Shown piece by piece: positions 16,812 to 28,641 of a stretch of 64,000 nt of DNA. Origin of the DNA: Scheffersomyces stipitis CBS 6054 (lineage: Eukaryota > Ascomycota > Pichiomycetes > Serinales > Debaryomycetaceae); assembly GCF_000209165.1 (NCBI RefSeq), contig NC_009045.1, positions 310,001-374,000 on the forward strand, written 5' to 3'. Under the pieces are notes generated by a model, which saw only the letters and a program-made list of their open reading frames with translations, was not told the DNA's origin and ran no database searches. Position numbers and translations under genes: made by a program. Numbering within the stretch: the stretch's first letter is position 1; each line of letters begins with the position of its first letter.

Positions 16812-19472
16812 GGCACCGATAGGTTATGATACTAGTACGATGATAGATGAGTAATAGGTATGATGCCTCTGATGAGGTGAGGTTTGTAGATGTATATGTA
16901 TAATATGTGATTTCAAGTCAGCTGTGTTGCTTGACGTGGTGCTGAAGTATGATGTCCGAGCAAGGTGGATCTGTGGATGTTATGTAATTTTACGGTTGTT
17001 CTGGTTCGAAAATTTGAAGAATCTTCACGAAAAATTCAACCAACTACAATGGTGGTACAATTGCTAAAAAGGAATATTCAGCGTAGTTATAAGAACCTGT
17101 TTGCGCTGGTGTTCTTTCCAAAATATGTGGTTCTTCGTTAACTTCTTTCACGGACTAAGTATATACTTTATTTTGAATGCTAATGCCGGTGTGCTCTGCC
17201 TTGCGATGCGCTGATCAATTCCAGATTGGGCAGTTCGACGAGTTAACAGGAAGGTGTATGTGTGACGGTGGTAGAGATTCGGACTATTCAGAATTGACAA
17301 ATTAACTTGGAGCGTCTACACATACATTTGGCATGCAACATGAAAACTCCACCAGCTGGTGACCAAAATTTTACATAGATTCTTGCTCCTATATATATCA
17401 GATAGTACGATTTACTGAGAAGGGCATGCACCTGCACGCAACCATGTCTCCACCTCAAAGTAAAATTTTTTGCGTCCGTACCCCGCAAATGTAAGTGAAT
17501 AAAAAATTATTGTGGGAGATAAAAAAATGTTAATAGGAGTCGAGGAAGAAAGGACGGGATATTGGTTTCACCTGTGGTGGTTAAGTTCGTCCTTCCTTGC
17601 AAGATGGGGTGTTGCGCGGTGTAATTATCAAGCCTGCAGCAAGTCCCGCAGCCTATTCAGCTTGCTGCACATTCTGGTTCTTCTGGCTTTTCTGGTTCTC
17701 TCAGTACCGCTCAGTAGGCTCAAATCTTTATCCTCTAGGAGCTCAAGGGACCCTAGCTTGCCTAATCTGGTTTATACTTTTTATTCTTATTGTCATCTTC
17801 ATCTCTACACCAACGTATCCCCATTGAAAGGGTCAGGAGTTGCAGACTGATCTCTGCTTACATGCTTACGACTAAAGCTTAAGCTAAAAGCATTTATGGC
17901 GCAAATCGTCCTTCGCAGTCTGCAATTTCATGTCTGTCAAGCAGCGCTGATACTGCCTCAGGGAGTATCTTATCGCAGGGTACAGGGACTAAGATTAAGC
18001 GCACCTTCAAGTTGTAAACCATTGTAGAAGCCTAAGCCATTGGCACGATAATATCCCAAATTATTTGCCCATCCGAGTGACAAGACGACTACGAATTTTG
18101 CCTTTAAGGGGTTATATACCTTGAAGTCAATGACTACCGGCTCTGCCATTTGCAAGTAGTACTCCTCAAAAAGAAAAGCGATTTCAAGGGTGGAAGAGAG
18201 ACGAGAGGGGAATTTTTGAGGTGTGTTTATGATTCTAGACGTGGGTCCTCTTTACGATCTACAGATTTGCTATCGTGAATGCACAGGTGCACTGTTGCAA
18301 TTGCAATCTACACCTGGATCTTATTATTTTGCATGCTCCCTCTCGACTACAGAGGTTGGTAGACCCTTCTCTGACCTTGTCCAGAGCTTCCACAAACTTT
18401 TCAGAATAAAGACAATCTTCGTGATCCAGCTGAGATAGGAGTCTAAGCTTTTCTAAGACAATTACTAACCACACATGAACTGGTTGGGAAAGTATGTGCA
18501 CAGGCTCTTTCCAGATCCCGCCGCCGTTCTGGTCCCGAGATACCCTCCACTATACTGCTTGTGCCATTTGTCCCGGTAGAAAAAGAATCGACCCTCCAAA
18601 AACAGCCATACATTGATAATTTTTCAGTGGCTCTATCAACTCCAGAATCATACATTACCCCTCTGCACCCGGCTGGAGTTTAAAAATAAGTCCATTTGGA
18701 ACTGGCCCGTATAACTTATTATTTTGTTCCAGAGTTCACCGATCAAGTCATATTATTCACATCAAGTATGATAGCAGTCACTGGCGTCATTCATGTCCAC
18801 TTGTCAGAGCTACAAGATTAGAATAAAAATTAAGGATTTTGTAGCCACCTCCATCAGGCCCCCTAAAACTCCTCAACATCCTGTTTGTTCCACTTTGGTT
18901 CTGCATCAAGTCACATCTCCCCAGCACAACAAGATGTCCCCCACTACCTGTCCCTTCCGCCCTGGAGAATCCCCCGCTAAGGGCTTTGTGTCTCTTCCAG
19001 ATGACAACTTGCAGATGGTTTTGTAAAAAATCAAATGGAGGCCCAGCACCGAAATTAAATCCTATTAATCTTCCATTGTGCCCTGTGAGAATCTGGAAAC
19101 GTCGCTTATCATTTGCTATCTCTCCACAGTGTTTCATGTTTCCAAACAAATCTTGCGTGCCCTGTAAAAGTCCAACTTTAATTTTCGGCCGGACTTTCGC
19201 CGCTCGGTGAGATTTTGCATCTATTTTTCCACCAGCTTACGTCCCCTCAGCGCTTTTGTGTCATGGTTTGCTGTTGCGGCATGGAGGCGAACCCATAGAA
19301 CGAGGGGGAGGGTGGGGTAGTAATTTTTGATTCGATTTGTGTGGGATCGAACATTTTCATTTAGGTGCAAAAAGTGAAAGTGGCTGCATTTTTGGGGTTT
19401 GAAACCCTAATCGTCTACTCGTGAATCACTACGACTTCTATACATTGCTCTATATGTTGTAGTTCTATCTTG
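16812..19472. other. 2.7 kb intergenic region
   Basis: The left part is the promoter of the C2H2 regulator, and the right end is the 3' side of the next minus-strand gene. Several short frames exist on both strands, but none has family-like composition, a clear start context or a recognisable motif. A TACTAAC at 18463-18469 looks like a branch point, but I found no convincing donor or exon around it. Long upstream regions are usual for regulators in these yeasts. An unannotated non-coding RNA is possible but not supported. Confidence 0.5.
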
Positions 19473-20609
19473 TCATTTCACATAACTAGGCTTGTTATCA
19501 CCTTTGTATTTCCTGTACTCTTGTTCTCGCAATACCAAGACTATTGTCGCTAGCTTCACCGCTTCCTCCGAAAGTTGCTCCTGGTAATCGAAAAGCTTAA
19601 TGGTTCCATTCTTCAAAAAATTCTTCTCTAGTTTCTTGCTTCCTTCGTCCACAAATGTTACTAGAGGAACTGGAACGAGTGGCTGTTCAGCTTCGATTTG
19701 TTGATTCACACCCATTCTGTCCTGTTTTTCGATAACTTTCAGTAATTGGTTTCCGTCGCCGATTTTTATTCTGGTCTTGTGATGGTCTTCCGGTTTTAGA
19801 ACTGTAATGTCGTTGGTAAGTAAATTGGCATTGTTTTTCATGACAAACACCTTTATCAGACTATGAGTTCCGAAAGTAGAAGACGTCCCCGTAACACCAA
19901 CAATACGGAACTTGCTGTCTTCAAGCTCAAAGTCTACCGTAGGCTGGTGGCTGTTATTATTGAGTAAAAGAACCGTTTCTTCGGCACTATCATCGCCGTG
20001 ATTGAACTTTAGTACGTAGTAGTTGATGTGGGTAGAGTAGATTTTAAAGTACACTTTACAATAGTCGAATTTCTCAGTAGCCAGTTTATATCTGCAGATG
20101 GTGAGAATTGGAGAATTCATCTTGAATATGTTCAATTTGGACGAAGTCGTTTGTAGTATGGGGTATGCCAGCTCCCTATCGCCCTGCCTATACTTCTCGT
20201 ATTCTGCCATCGAGCTGAACAATAGCACTCCTGAATGCAAAAACGTAGAGATCAATGGAAACTCTCGTACCCTAGTGAATGTCGTTACAGGAAGCCGTAA
20301 TACGCGGGCAATCTGGTTAATCATAGTTTCGTCAGACAAGGTTGTAAATAACGAACCTTGGTCGGAATTGTCGTTGGTCTCGGCATAAATAGGTGGTCTG
20401 TTATGAGAAGGACTTCCATCTGAACTGGGGATTGAACCAACAAGAGTTGACATAGACTCTCGGCTGGTTATTCTTGTCATACGACCGTTAGTACGAGATT
20501 CAACATTTTGCAGCTGGTTAGAGTTGGGATTTCGGCTCGCTGCTAGAGCTGCTGTTGCTAGAGAAGTGTCTACGGTGTTATTGTTCCTTCGTAAGAGGTT
20601 ATTGAACAT
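19473..20609 (-). CDS. Conserved-looking protein of unknown function, possible tubby/LURP-like beta domain
   Basis: This 378-residue product is one I do not recognise by name. Residues 1-90 are Asn/Ser/Arg-rich and probably disordered. From about 95 to 320 there is a compact region with many alternating beta-like segments: ILTICRYKL, YCKVYFKIYSTHINYYVLKF, VDFELEDSKFRIVGVTGTS and SLIKVFVMKN. The order resembles the tubby-like or LURP-one fold (strand-rich lipid-binding barrels), but this is only an impression. The C-terminus is helical (QLSEEAVKLATIVLVLREQEY) and Lys-rich. There is no signal peptide or membrane helix. The single ATG start, length and folded-domain composition argue for a real gene. 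Confidence 0.65.
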   Translation of the reverse strand: MFNNLLRRNNNTVDTSLATAALAASRNPNSNQLQNVESRTNGRMTRITSRESMSTLVGSIPSSDGSPSHNRPPIYAETNDNSDQGSLFTTLSDETMINQIARVLRLPVTTFTRVREFPLISTFLHSGVLLFSSMAEYEKYRQGDRELAYPILQTTSSKLNIFKMNSPILTICRYKLATEKFDYCKVYFKIYSTHINYYVLKFNHGDDSAEETVLLLNNNSHQPTVDFELEDSKFRIVGVTGTSSTFGTHSLIKVFVMKNNANLLTNDITVLKPEDHHKTRIKIGDGNQLLKVIEKQDRMGVNQQIEAEQPLVPVPLVTFVDEGSKKLEKNFLKNGTIKLFDYQEQLSEEAVKLATIVLVLREQEYRKYKGDNKPSYVK

Positions 20610-22609
20610 GAAAAGTGTACCGGTGAAATAGGAATATGATTAGAAACTGAAATCAATTAGTTGGTTTGTGATATTTTTTGATAAATTTTTTTCCTCTGAT
20701 TCGATTTTTCGGCACTGAACTACAAGAACAACATCACAATCAGACAGAAGCAGTCTAAAAGCACAATAGATTGCGATGACGTACATGCGACCTTTTCATG
20801 TGGGACACCATTGTTAAACGGTGTGAAAGACTGGGGAAAGCTCTGAAGATTTTCGGTCATTTCTCGGTACAATACAGCCGTTCGTTCGGAAGGACCCAAA
20901 AGCGCAAATTGAAAATAGCTTCAGTTTCTGAAATGCTTTTTTGGTATATCTTCAGGAGTGACATTGCATGTTCACATCTGTTTTACCCAAGGAGGGCATA
21001 AAAAGCTTGTTTGCGTTGAATTTTCGGACCCAAATTCGGCATCCCCAAAACTCGGAGTTTGAAGCAATTTCTTACTCTTAGTGGGGCATATCCCCTGCTT
21101 TCCACAAACTGTTCAAAATGGGCCAAAATGAAATCTGTTGTGGCGGTGAACTGTTTCTGTAGCTAGACTAAGTGGGACATTGAAACCAGCTCCTTTCTAG
21201 CGCACTTTAGCCTCTTGTGCCTACCCCGTTCTTGCCCCTCTTCTGCCTTCTGCCCACAGTTTCGGAAATCTAACTCGCATCCCCTTGTATATTTTTCACC
21301 TGCTCCAGAACAGGAAGCAGTACCCAGCTTCCAACTTCAATTCATGGATGGTAAGGTGGAACCGACTACTACTACTGGATCAACAATAGAGAAAAATACA
21401 CGGGTTTTCTTCCCAAACCAGCACTCTTGGTCAATTGTCTAATTGTCGGTTCATACCATCGGTATTATATTTCGGCGCTAAGTTTTCGTTTTTTTGGGCA
21501 ATTTGTTGTTGAATTGCATGTGTCTGGTTGATATCTTGGAGAGATCTGGATTCTCTCCACAAGATGAGACGAGCCCGCAATGTAGACTACAGATTTTTGA
21601 AAATGCTTGCATTATCTAACTTTGTAGGTGATCTCGTATAAAAATGCGTATATTCTCTTGGCTCCAAAGAGTCTGGGGTCAGTCTGTAAAATGATTTAAA
21701 CTCTGAAAATAAGATAAGATGAGGATATTGTTTACTTGAAGTAAGTAATATATATAACTTGAAGCAAAATCCCAATTAAATGTAGAGAAGTCGATTAAAT
21801 CGATACAATTTGACATCTTCATTTAGGTTCTGGAAACCATTTCATCTCCTTACATTCGAGCAAAGGCTGTAGCTAAAATATATACTTTACTCCAATACTC
21901 AAAGAACCTCCTCTGGTTTCAAATGTAGTAGTCACCATCTTCTCTTCTACAAATTCAACAACTATCCATACTTCAAATTCAACCTAAATCGTAATCGGTT
22001 ACCATTTCTCATATTCGGCTTTGTTTGGTATAGCGATGATGTCATAGATCTTCGGTAAAAAATAAGATCTCGCAACCATTTTTTTTGCAATCTAAGGGGT
22101 ACCATAAAACCCTGAATAGGTGCCAGGACAGGGAAATTAAGAGCACTAAATCCTACTGTCCACGTTTATTATTGATATAATGTTACTTATAATTGCAACC
22201 GACTATTAGTTCGTTCTACCTACTTGCCGAAAATCAGGCTATTATTCCATCTCTCCATGTGGCTTCAAAAGTCGCAATTTTGCAAGTAATTTCATACATG
22301 GTGCAAAAGAATAGCTGTTGTACTGATAAAATCACGAAAAACACGGGATAAAATGCAATGCATTAGTTGCCAGGATGCTCTCCCATCTTATCACCGTTGC
22401 AGCTCGTGTTTTACCAAAATATTTCATCTTAAATGCTAATCTAAAATCAAGAAACTGATTAGGTTCTGCACAGACAATAATAAGTTTATTATTGAAAAAT
22501 TTATCCGATAAGGCTTTGAATCTTCAAGCTAATTGTTTCATTCTTTTCCAATTTTTCTTCTTTTTATTCTTCTTCATATTCTCAATAATCTTTATGAATC
22601 CATATCAAT
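20610..22609. other. 2.0 kb divergent intergenic region
   Basis: This region lies between divergently transcribed genes (unknown protein on the minus strand, MFS transporter on the plus strand), so it is a shared promoter region. It is AT-rich on the right side (22430-22600), with TTATTATTG-type stretches. No supported gene, tRNA or repeat is visible. Confidence 0.5.
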
Positions 22610-24442
22610 ATGGCTGGTAAACACAAGAAGCTCACCTTCAAGGAGCAGATGCAGGGGTTCCCTGTGAGACAAATGTTCATTATCAGTATCATCCGTTTCT
22701 CGGAACCCTTGGCTTTCACGTCTCTTTTCCCATACTTGTATTTCATGATTCGTGATTTCCACATCGCAGAACGTGAGGAGGATATCTCCAAGTACAGTGG
22801 GTACCTTGCATCATCGTTCGCCTTCTGCCAGTTCCTCTTTGCTGTCAGATGGGGGAAACTCAGTGATCGTATAGGTAGAAAGATCATCTTGTTGATAGGC
22901 TTGTTTGGTACTTCACTCTCGTTGATTTGTTTTGGATTCAGTCAGACTTATTGGACAGCATTAATATCGCGTAGTTTGGCTGGTGTTTTGAACGGAAACG
23001 TCGCGGTTTTGAGAACGATGATTGGGGAAATCGCTACGGAAAGAAGACACCAAGCCTTGGCTTTCTCGACACTTCCACTCTTGTTCAATTTCGGTAGTAT
23101 CATAGGTCCAGCCATTGGAGGTTCCAAGTACTTGACCCATCCTCGCAAGGAAAACCCGTACCACCCAGGGGAAACTATGGCATTGTTAGAAGAAGGACTT
23201 TCGTTTTACGAGCGTTTCATCAGGAAGTATCCTTATGCCTTGTCCAACATTGTAGTGAGTTGCTTCTTATGGTTCTCTTTAATTTGTGGATTTTTGTTTC
23301 TTGAAGAGACCCATGAAGTTTGCAAGTACAGAAGGGATTACGGAGTAGATTTGGGGGACTGGTTGTTGTTGAAATTGGGCTTCCATCCACCGGTCAGACC
23401 ATGGCACCATCATAAACACACTAGTGCTGAAGCACAAATAGCTTCTGAAAGCTCTCCTTTATTAGGAAATTCCAGTCTGGATAACAACCAAGATAATGCC
23501 TCTATTTCTTCAGAAACTGTTGATGAAGACGATGATGATGATATCCAAAGTGTCCGTCCTTATATCTCTAGAAGAATGTCACAGGCTATTGTAAAGACTT
23601 ACTCCATGAGTGAACACGAAATTGAGGTACATAGACCTTCTTACGCTAATGCCTTCACATCCCGAGTAATCACGGTCATCACAGGAAATTTCATCATCTC
23701 TTTACATAACGTCACCTACAACGAATTCTTGCCAGTTTTTTTGGCATCTAGATTCCGTAAAGACGGGCTCAAATTTCCGTTCAGAATAGAAGGTGGATTT
23801 GGTCTTGATGTCAGTTACATTGGTACTTTGTTTTCTTCTACAGGTATCATGGGAATGTTAATTGTCCTTCTAATCTTCCCCATGATCGACCGTAACCTTG
23901 GAACCATTAACGGGTATAGATTGTCAGTATCAATCTTCCCATTCGTCTACTTCATGGTACCCTTAGCCATCTTTACTTTGCACGACTACAACCCAGCCTT
24001 CCCCAAGTGGGTTACCCCAGTTATACTATACACGTTCACGTCATTGAAGACGTTGGCTAGTGCAACAGGGATGCCTCAGGTTATGCTCTTGAACCACCGT
24101 GCTGCTGCCAAGGAACACCGTGCCTATGTGAACAGTGCTACTATGAGTATTATTGCTCTTGCCAGGTGTACTGGTCCGATTGTGTTTGGTTACTTGATGT
24201 CTCTAGGTGACAAGCTTTCTACTGGGGAATTGATCTGGTGGGTTATGTCTTTGCTTGCCGGATTTGGAATGATCCAGTCTTACTGGATGGAAGATTACGA
24301 CGACGATGAAGATGAAAAAGTTCAACCTGAGCCGGCTGCCGATCTCTTCGAAGCAGAAGCCTTGGGTGAAGAAGACATGCAACAAGACTTCACTACAATA
24401 GAGGTTTCTGATAACGAGCAGTCTAGCTTGTCTACCAATTAG
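22610..24442 (+). CDS. MFS transporter, YCR023C/ZIFL-like, copy 1
   Basis: This 610-residue membrane protein has about 12 membrane helices in two halves. The first half holds the MFS signature between helices 2 and 3 (RWGKLSDRIGRK) and the helix 4-5 region (ARSLAGVLNGNVAVLRTMIGE). A long polar central loop (about 255-345) carries an acidic run and Ser-rich segments, and the C-terminus is an acidic tail (about 560-610). Length and wording match S. cerevisiae YCR023C (about 611 residues), a vacuolar-membrane MFS protein related to plant ZIFL transporters; the substrate is unknown. It opens with LTFKEQMQGFPVRQM, shared with the next gene, so the two are tandem duplicates. The acidic tail and loop are likely phosphorylation or sorting regions, by inference. 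Confidence 0.85.
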   Translation: MAGKHKKLTFKEQMQGFPVRQMFIISIIRFSEPLAFTSLFPYLYFMIRDFHIAEREEDISKYSGYLASSFAFCQFLFAVRWGKLSDRIGRKIILLIGLFGTSLSLICFGFSQTYWTALISRSLAGVLNGNVAVLRTMIGEIATERRHQALAFSTLPLLFNFGSIIGPAIGGSKYLTHPRKENPYHPGETMALLEEGLSFYERFIRKYPYALSNIVVSCFLWFSLICGFLFLEETHEVCKYRRDYGVDLGDWLLLKLGFHPPVRPWHHHKHTSAEAQIASESSPLLGNSSLDNNQDNASISSETVDEDDDDDIQSVRPYISRRMSQAIVKTYSMSEHEIEVHRPSYANAFTSRVITVITGNFIISLHNVTYNEFLPVFLASRFRKDGLKFPFRIEGGFGLDVSYIGTLFSSTGIMGMLIVLLIFPMIDRNLGTINGYRLSVSIFPFVYFMVPLAIFTLHDYNPAFPKWVTPVILYTFTSLKTLASATGMPQVMLLNHRAAAKEHRAYVNSATMSIIALARCTGPIVFGYLMSLGDKLSTGELIWWVMSLLAGFGMIQSYWMEDYDDDEDEKVQPEPAADLFEAEALGEEDMQQDFTTIEVSDNEQSSLSTN

Positions 24443-25339
24443 AGAACATATCTAAAATGATAATTCAAAAAACTTAATTGACATATTGAATATGTGCATC
24501 GAAAGGAACTCTTCAAATATCATAGAATTGTCTATATCCATATATATTAGAAACATATAGAAACGTACGGAGTTACCCTTCAACTGATCTGGTATCTTTA
24601 TGTAGCTAATACAATCATGTGCTACAATTGTAGTAGATAGGGATGTATGGATTCTTTCCATTGAGTCGATTGAGTCACAATGAAATCTAATACTGTGTGC
24701 AATCGTAGCTGAATCTAACTTTGACTCATACATTCAGCCACACGGAAGATCTTGTATATTCATTCTCGTACAAGTTTGCTTATTCTCGCCATACGTCTAT
24801 GCAATCCTTCACCTTAAGCCCCTTCGCCGTACCACCAACTGTATATTGTTCAAATGTATTACTAATCGCAGTATTCCATATGAATGGGGGACTTACCTCC
24901 ACGCTCGACTACAGTTGCAGATATTAATTGCGTGCATGTTCCCCTATGTGGGACACCATCGCTACAACGGGGTACTAAACCATTTTCGGTTGATCTGGAG
25001 ATGCCTTGTGAATTTGTATGCGTATATATATGTGTCTATATATTTCTTGGTTCTGTTAGCTGCAACAGCAATTTCACTATCGCTCGTTATTTTTCCGTCT
25101 TGAAGGAGATGCTACAGACTGTAGATTTTTCACACATCACCATATACTTGAGACAAGAAGTATATTAAACTAGTTTTTTTTCATTGATTGAAAAGTTCGT
25201 TGATTCTTCATTGATTCGCCGAGTTCATAATACTGGTTTCGCTAATTTTATCAAGTTTCCCCTATTTAATTATATCACCAATTAATTAAATTCTTGGAAT
25301 CGACACTGGCTCACTTTCGCTAACAATATATCATCTACA
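24443..25339. other. Spacer between the two MFS genes
   Basis: About 900 bp containing the copy 1 terminator and the copy 2 promoter. The frames near 24720-25170 have no recognisable features. I see no other element. Confidence 0.5.
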
Positions 25340-26950
25340 ATGCAAGGGTTGACAGTACGAGAACAGTTGGAAGATTTCCCCGTCTTCCAGATGTCCATCA
25401 TCTCCATCATCCGGATAGCCGAACCAGTTGCTTTTACCTCCATGTTCCCCTATATATACTTTATGATTAAGCAATTCGGAGTAGCAGCCAAGGAAGCCGA
25501 TATTTCGCGGTACAGTGGGTACTTGGCATCGGCTTTTTCTTTCAGTCAGTTTCTCTGTTCGGTACTGTGGGGTAGGGCGTCGGAACGTTTTGGGCGCAAA
25601 CCAGTTCTCCTAGTGGGTCTAATGGGTACAGCAATATCGATGATTGTGTTTGGATTCAGCACCAATTTCTATATTGCGTTTTTAGCCCGGTTGATGATGG
25701 GATCCTTGAATGGAAATGTCTCAGTTATCAGAACAACCATTGGTGAAATTGCTGTAGAAAGAAGACACCAGTCTATAGCCTTTAGCTCTCTTACTTTATT
25801 ATGGAGTACAGGAGCAATTGTTGGATCTTGGTTGGGTGGAGTTTTGACAGACACAGAAAACTTACCAGAGCAAATTGGACAGGGTCCCAAGGGCTCTAGT
25901 CTATTAGAAAGATACCCGTTTGCACTTTCCAACATCGTAGTAGCAGGAGTTTTGTGCACTAGCATTGTAATTGGGTGGCTTTTCTTCGAAGAAACCCACG
26001 AACATAAACGATTTGATAGAGACAGAGGTCTTGAAGTGGGGGATTATATTAGATCGAAACTTGGTCTAGAACAGCCTTTAAGACCATGGAGGAAATATTC
26101 CAATGTCTACGACCAACGTCGCCGTCCAGAAAGACTAATGAGTGATTATGATGGAAATGAAATGGACAGAAGTAGCAATTCTTCGGAAAGTATAGAGCTA
26201 CAATTGTATTCGCTGATAGATCCAGACGCAGAAAGAGCAGGAGCAATTCCTGGCTCAAAGCCTACTCATGTAGATTATGTCGGCGCCTTTACCTGGCCAG
26301 TCATAAATACCATCCTCAGTCATTTCATACTATCTTTCCATAACTTGGTGTATTCCGAATTCCTTCCTGTACTTCTTGCAGGCAAGATTCAGCTTAAGGA
26401 TTTGCAATTTCCATTCAAGATCAAGGGTGGCTTTGGGTTCTCCTCTGATACAATTGGGATGATCCTTTCGCTCACTGGGATAGTTGGGATCTTGGTGGTA
26501 ATATTTGTCTTCCCCATTATAAACACCTACTTCAGTACTATAAATGGGTACCGAGTGGCACTTATATCTTTCCCCATTTCACTTGTAATTCTACCACTAT
26601 TGGTGTTTACACTTCCAGAATACAACTCTCATATTCCGAACAAGTTCTTTACAGGAGTTTGTTTGTATATGATTACAGGTTTGAATACGTTTTCTGGTGC
26701 TACAGCATTCTCCCAGATCATCATCTTAATCCATAGAGCTCTGCCCAAGAAGTACCGTGCACTCATCAACGGCTACACGTTGAGCATCACAGCACTAGCT
26801 AGATGTCTTGCACCCATTATCTGGGGCTGGATCATCTCCAAGTTTGACCAGATGGGCTACAGCGGAGTATCGTGGTGGCTCTTGTCGTGTATAGCCATAG
26901 GTGGCTTCTTCCATTCGTTCGTACTAGAGGACTACCAGGAGGAGATTTAG
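25340..26950 (+). CDS. MFS transporter, YCR023C/ZIFL-like, copy 2
   Basis: This 536-residue tandem paralogue of the upstream transporter has about 12 helices. It keeps the start block (LTVREQLEDFPVFQMSIISIIRIAEP), the MFS loop (LWGRASERFGRKPVLLVGLMG) and LMMGSLNGNVSVIRTTIGE. Compared with copy 1, the central loop is shorter (about 245-300) and the acidic C-terminal tail of about 45 residues is missing, so the protein ends right after the last helix (FHSFVLEDYQEEI). That suggests different sorting or regulation of the two copies, as an inference. The ATG at 25340 aligns with the conserved N-terminal block of the paralogue. Confidence 0.85.
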   Translation: MQGLTVREQLEDFPVFQMSIISIIRIAEPVAFTSMFPYIYFMIKQFGVAAKEADISRYSGYLASAFSFSQFLCSVLWGRASERFGRKPVLLVGLMGTAISMIVFGFSTNFYIAFLARLMMGSLNGNVSVIRTTIGEIAVERRHQSIAFSSLTLLWSTGAIVGSWLGGVLTDTENLPEQIGQGPKGSSLLERYPFALSNIVVAGVLCTSIVIGWLFFEETHEHKRFDRDRGLEVGDYIRSKLGLEQPLRPWRKYSNVYDQRRRPERLMSDYDGNEMDRSSNSSESIELQLYSLIDPDAERAGAIPGSKPTHVDYVGAFTWPVINTILSHFILSFHNLVYSEFLPVLLAGKIQLKDLQFPFKIKGGFGFSSDTIGMILSLTGIVGILVVIFVFPIINTYFSTINGYRVALISFPISLVILPLLVFTLPEYNSHIPNKFFTGVCLYMITGLNTFSGATAFSQIIILIHRALPKKYRALINGYTLSITALARCLAPIIWGWIISKFDQMGYSGVSWWLLSCIAIGGFFHSFVLEDYQEEI

Positions 26951-28641
26951 AGACATCACTTATAGAAGGAGAGCAAGGGTTGAGTGTATGAAGTTAGGAC
27001 CCAGTCATATATATTAAGTAGGACAAGACAGAAAATTGAAAAAAAAAGTACAGGCCAAGTTGGTGAAGCATCAACTCGTAATGATTATACGATCGCGGTT
27101 ATGGGCACTTGACGGAAACGGAGACTCAAAGATTGGTTTTAATTAGTTTATGGAGAACTTCTCTTATCTAACGCCTAATTTGCAATCGTGCAGGCAGGCT
27201 GCAATTTTGTGGTCTGATGACGTAACCTGCATTAATTACACCTAAACTCTTATCTAGTGTGCACTTATTGGCACCGAAAGAACGATCGTTCTGGTCGAAA
27301 TCTCCCAGCCGGAAGTTATTTTTTGGTGCGGGAATTTCATGTACGATTAAAATTCTCCGGGGGTCGGAACTCTGTGGCCAGTAATAGTTTGCCAATTCAG
27401 CGATGGAAACTAAGCCAGCACCTACAAGAGGAGCCAGATTAGTCAGAGCTTTTGCATTTCAGACCCATGAATTCAGCACGATGATCTCAGCTCAGCGAAC
27501 TCTGTGGCTACTTTGTTTCCGCCTTTTCTCGAGAAAATTGCCCACGATAGCTCCTACTCTGTCTCGCTACGTCTGTCGTCGGCTGGAAATATCAAGATTC
27601 CGCACGTGATCGATACTGTCTCGTTGTGTTTTCGCTGCCTATTTTGGACTAGATTTCCGGCCAGTCTCGAGGTAGTCGGTTGTCGGAATGGAGGCGTGTC
27701 GCAGCCTCAAAAAAGTCGTCGACTTCATTTATCACCCCTCATGGTTAAATGTTCGGCATGATGGGCTCATCTCGTCGGTCCAGAGTTCACAATACAATAA
27801 TACTTCAAATGGATTCGACATCGAATTTTAGATCCTTCAACTTGGCTAAACTGGTTAGGTTTACGAGGTAGAAAGGTTGCAGAGCTGGTGTCGAAATCCA
27901 CTTCGGCAAAGTGTTCTAATTGTTGTGAACAAGAAAATCGTACGCTTTCTGAAAAACTCATGCCCAGCTCGCAACTCACCAGTTGCGTCATCGTAGTCAC
28001 AATAAATTCTACTCTACAATTCTTATGGCTCAAATGTGTATTAGTATTAATTGATAGAAAACAAATTGGTAATTAATAGTAATATGTTTGATTTATGTTA
28101 GCAGATCTGTTGGACACCGTTGGACACAACGATCGCCATCAGCATAATAGCATACTCTAAGAATGGAATGGTAAGCTTAAAGAGACAAAAGCGACGTCAA
28201 CCTGCAAACTGCTTCAAAGTGATTCCCCAATCACATAGAAACAGCAGAACAGCAAGCAAATCATCGAAATTGGCCAGTAAGCTCACCATGCCTTCCAGAG
28301 AGCAAGCCCAATGTTAAATAGTATTAGTTATCCATTGTTGGTCTAGGAAATTCCCCAATTTCCCAGAAAAACGCCGGATGATGTGATTTGTGGTTGTGGA
28401 TTGATGAGATTCCCGTCTTCATCATAAAAAAAACGTAATAGATAATAATATTTGCAGAAATGGTAGGATAGAAAGAAACATTAATCACGGATAACGATCA
28501 GTAAAACCTGGAATGGCATTATAAATTAATAATATATGAAAAGTCTGAAAAAGTGTTGATACAGAAGAAACCCATTTCAGTTTCGTATTATAGTGTCAGT
28601 CAATGACAACCGCCAAGAACCGACTGGTATCATAAGATTGC
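26951..28641. other. 1.7 kb intergenic region
   Basis: Between the plus-strand MFS gene and the minus-strand PMP1-like gene (convergent). A pair of short direct repeats GTTGGACAC occurs at 28109-28117 and 28119-28127. A GCACGTGA E-box is at 27602-27609. No supported coding sequence is visible. Confidence 0.5.

Noticed and set aside
18463..18469. TACTAAC branch-site-like sequence
   Set aside because: There is no GTATGT/GTAAGT donor at a suitable distance, and no exon with protein-like sequence on either side.
28109..28127. TGTTGGACAC repeat resembling the start of a yeast LTR
   Set aside because: No matching CCAACA end, target duplication or internal retroelement sequence was found nearby; it is only a 9-bp direct repeat.
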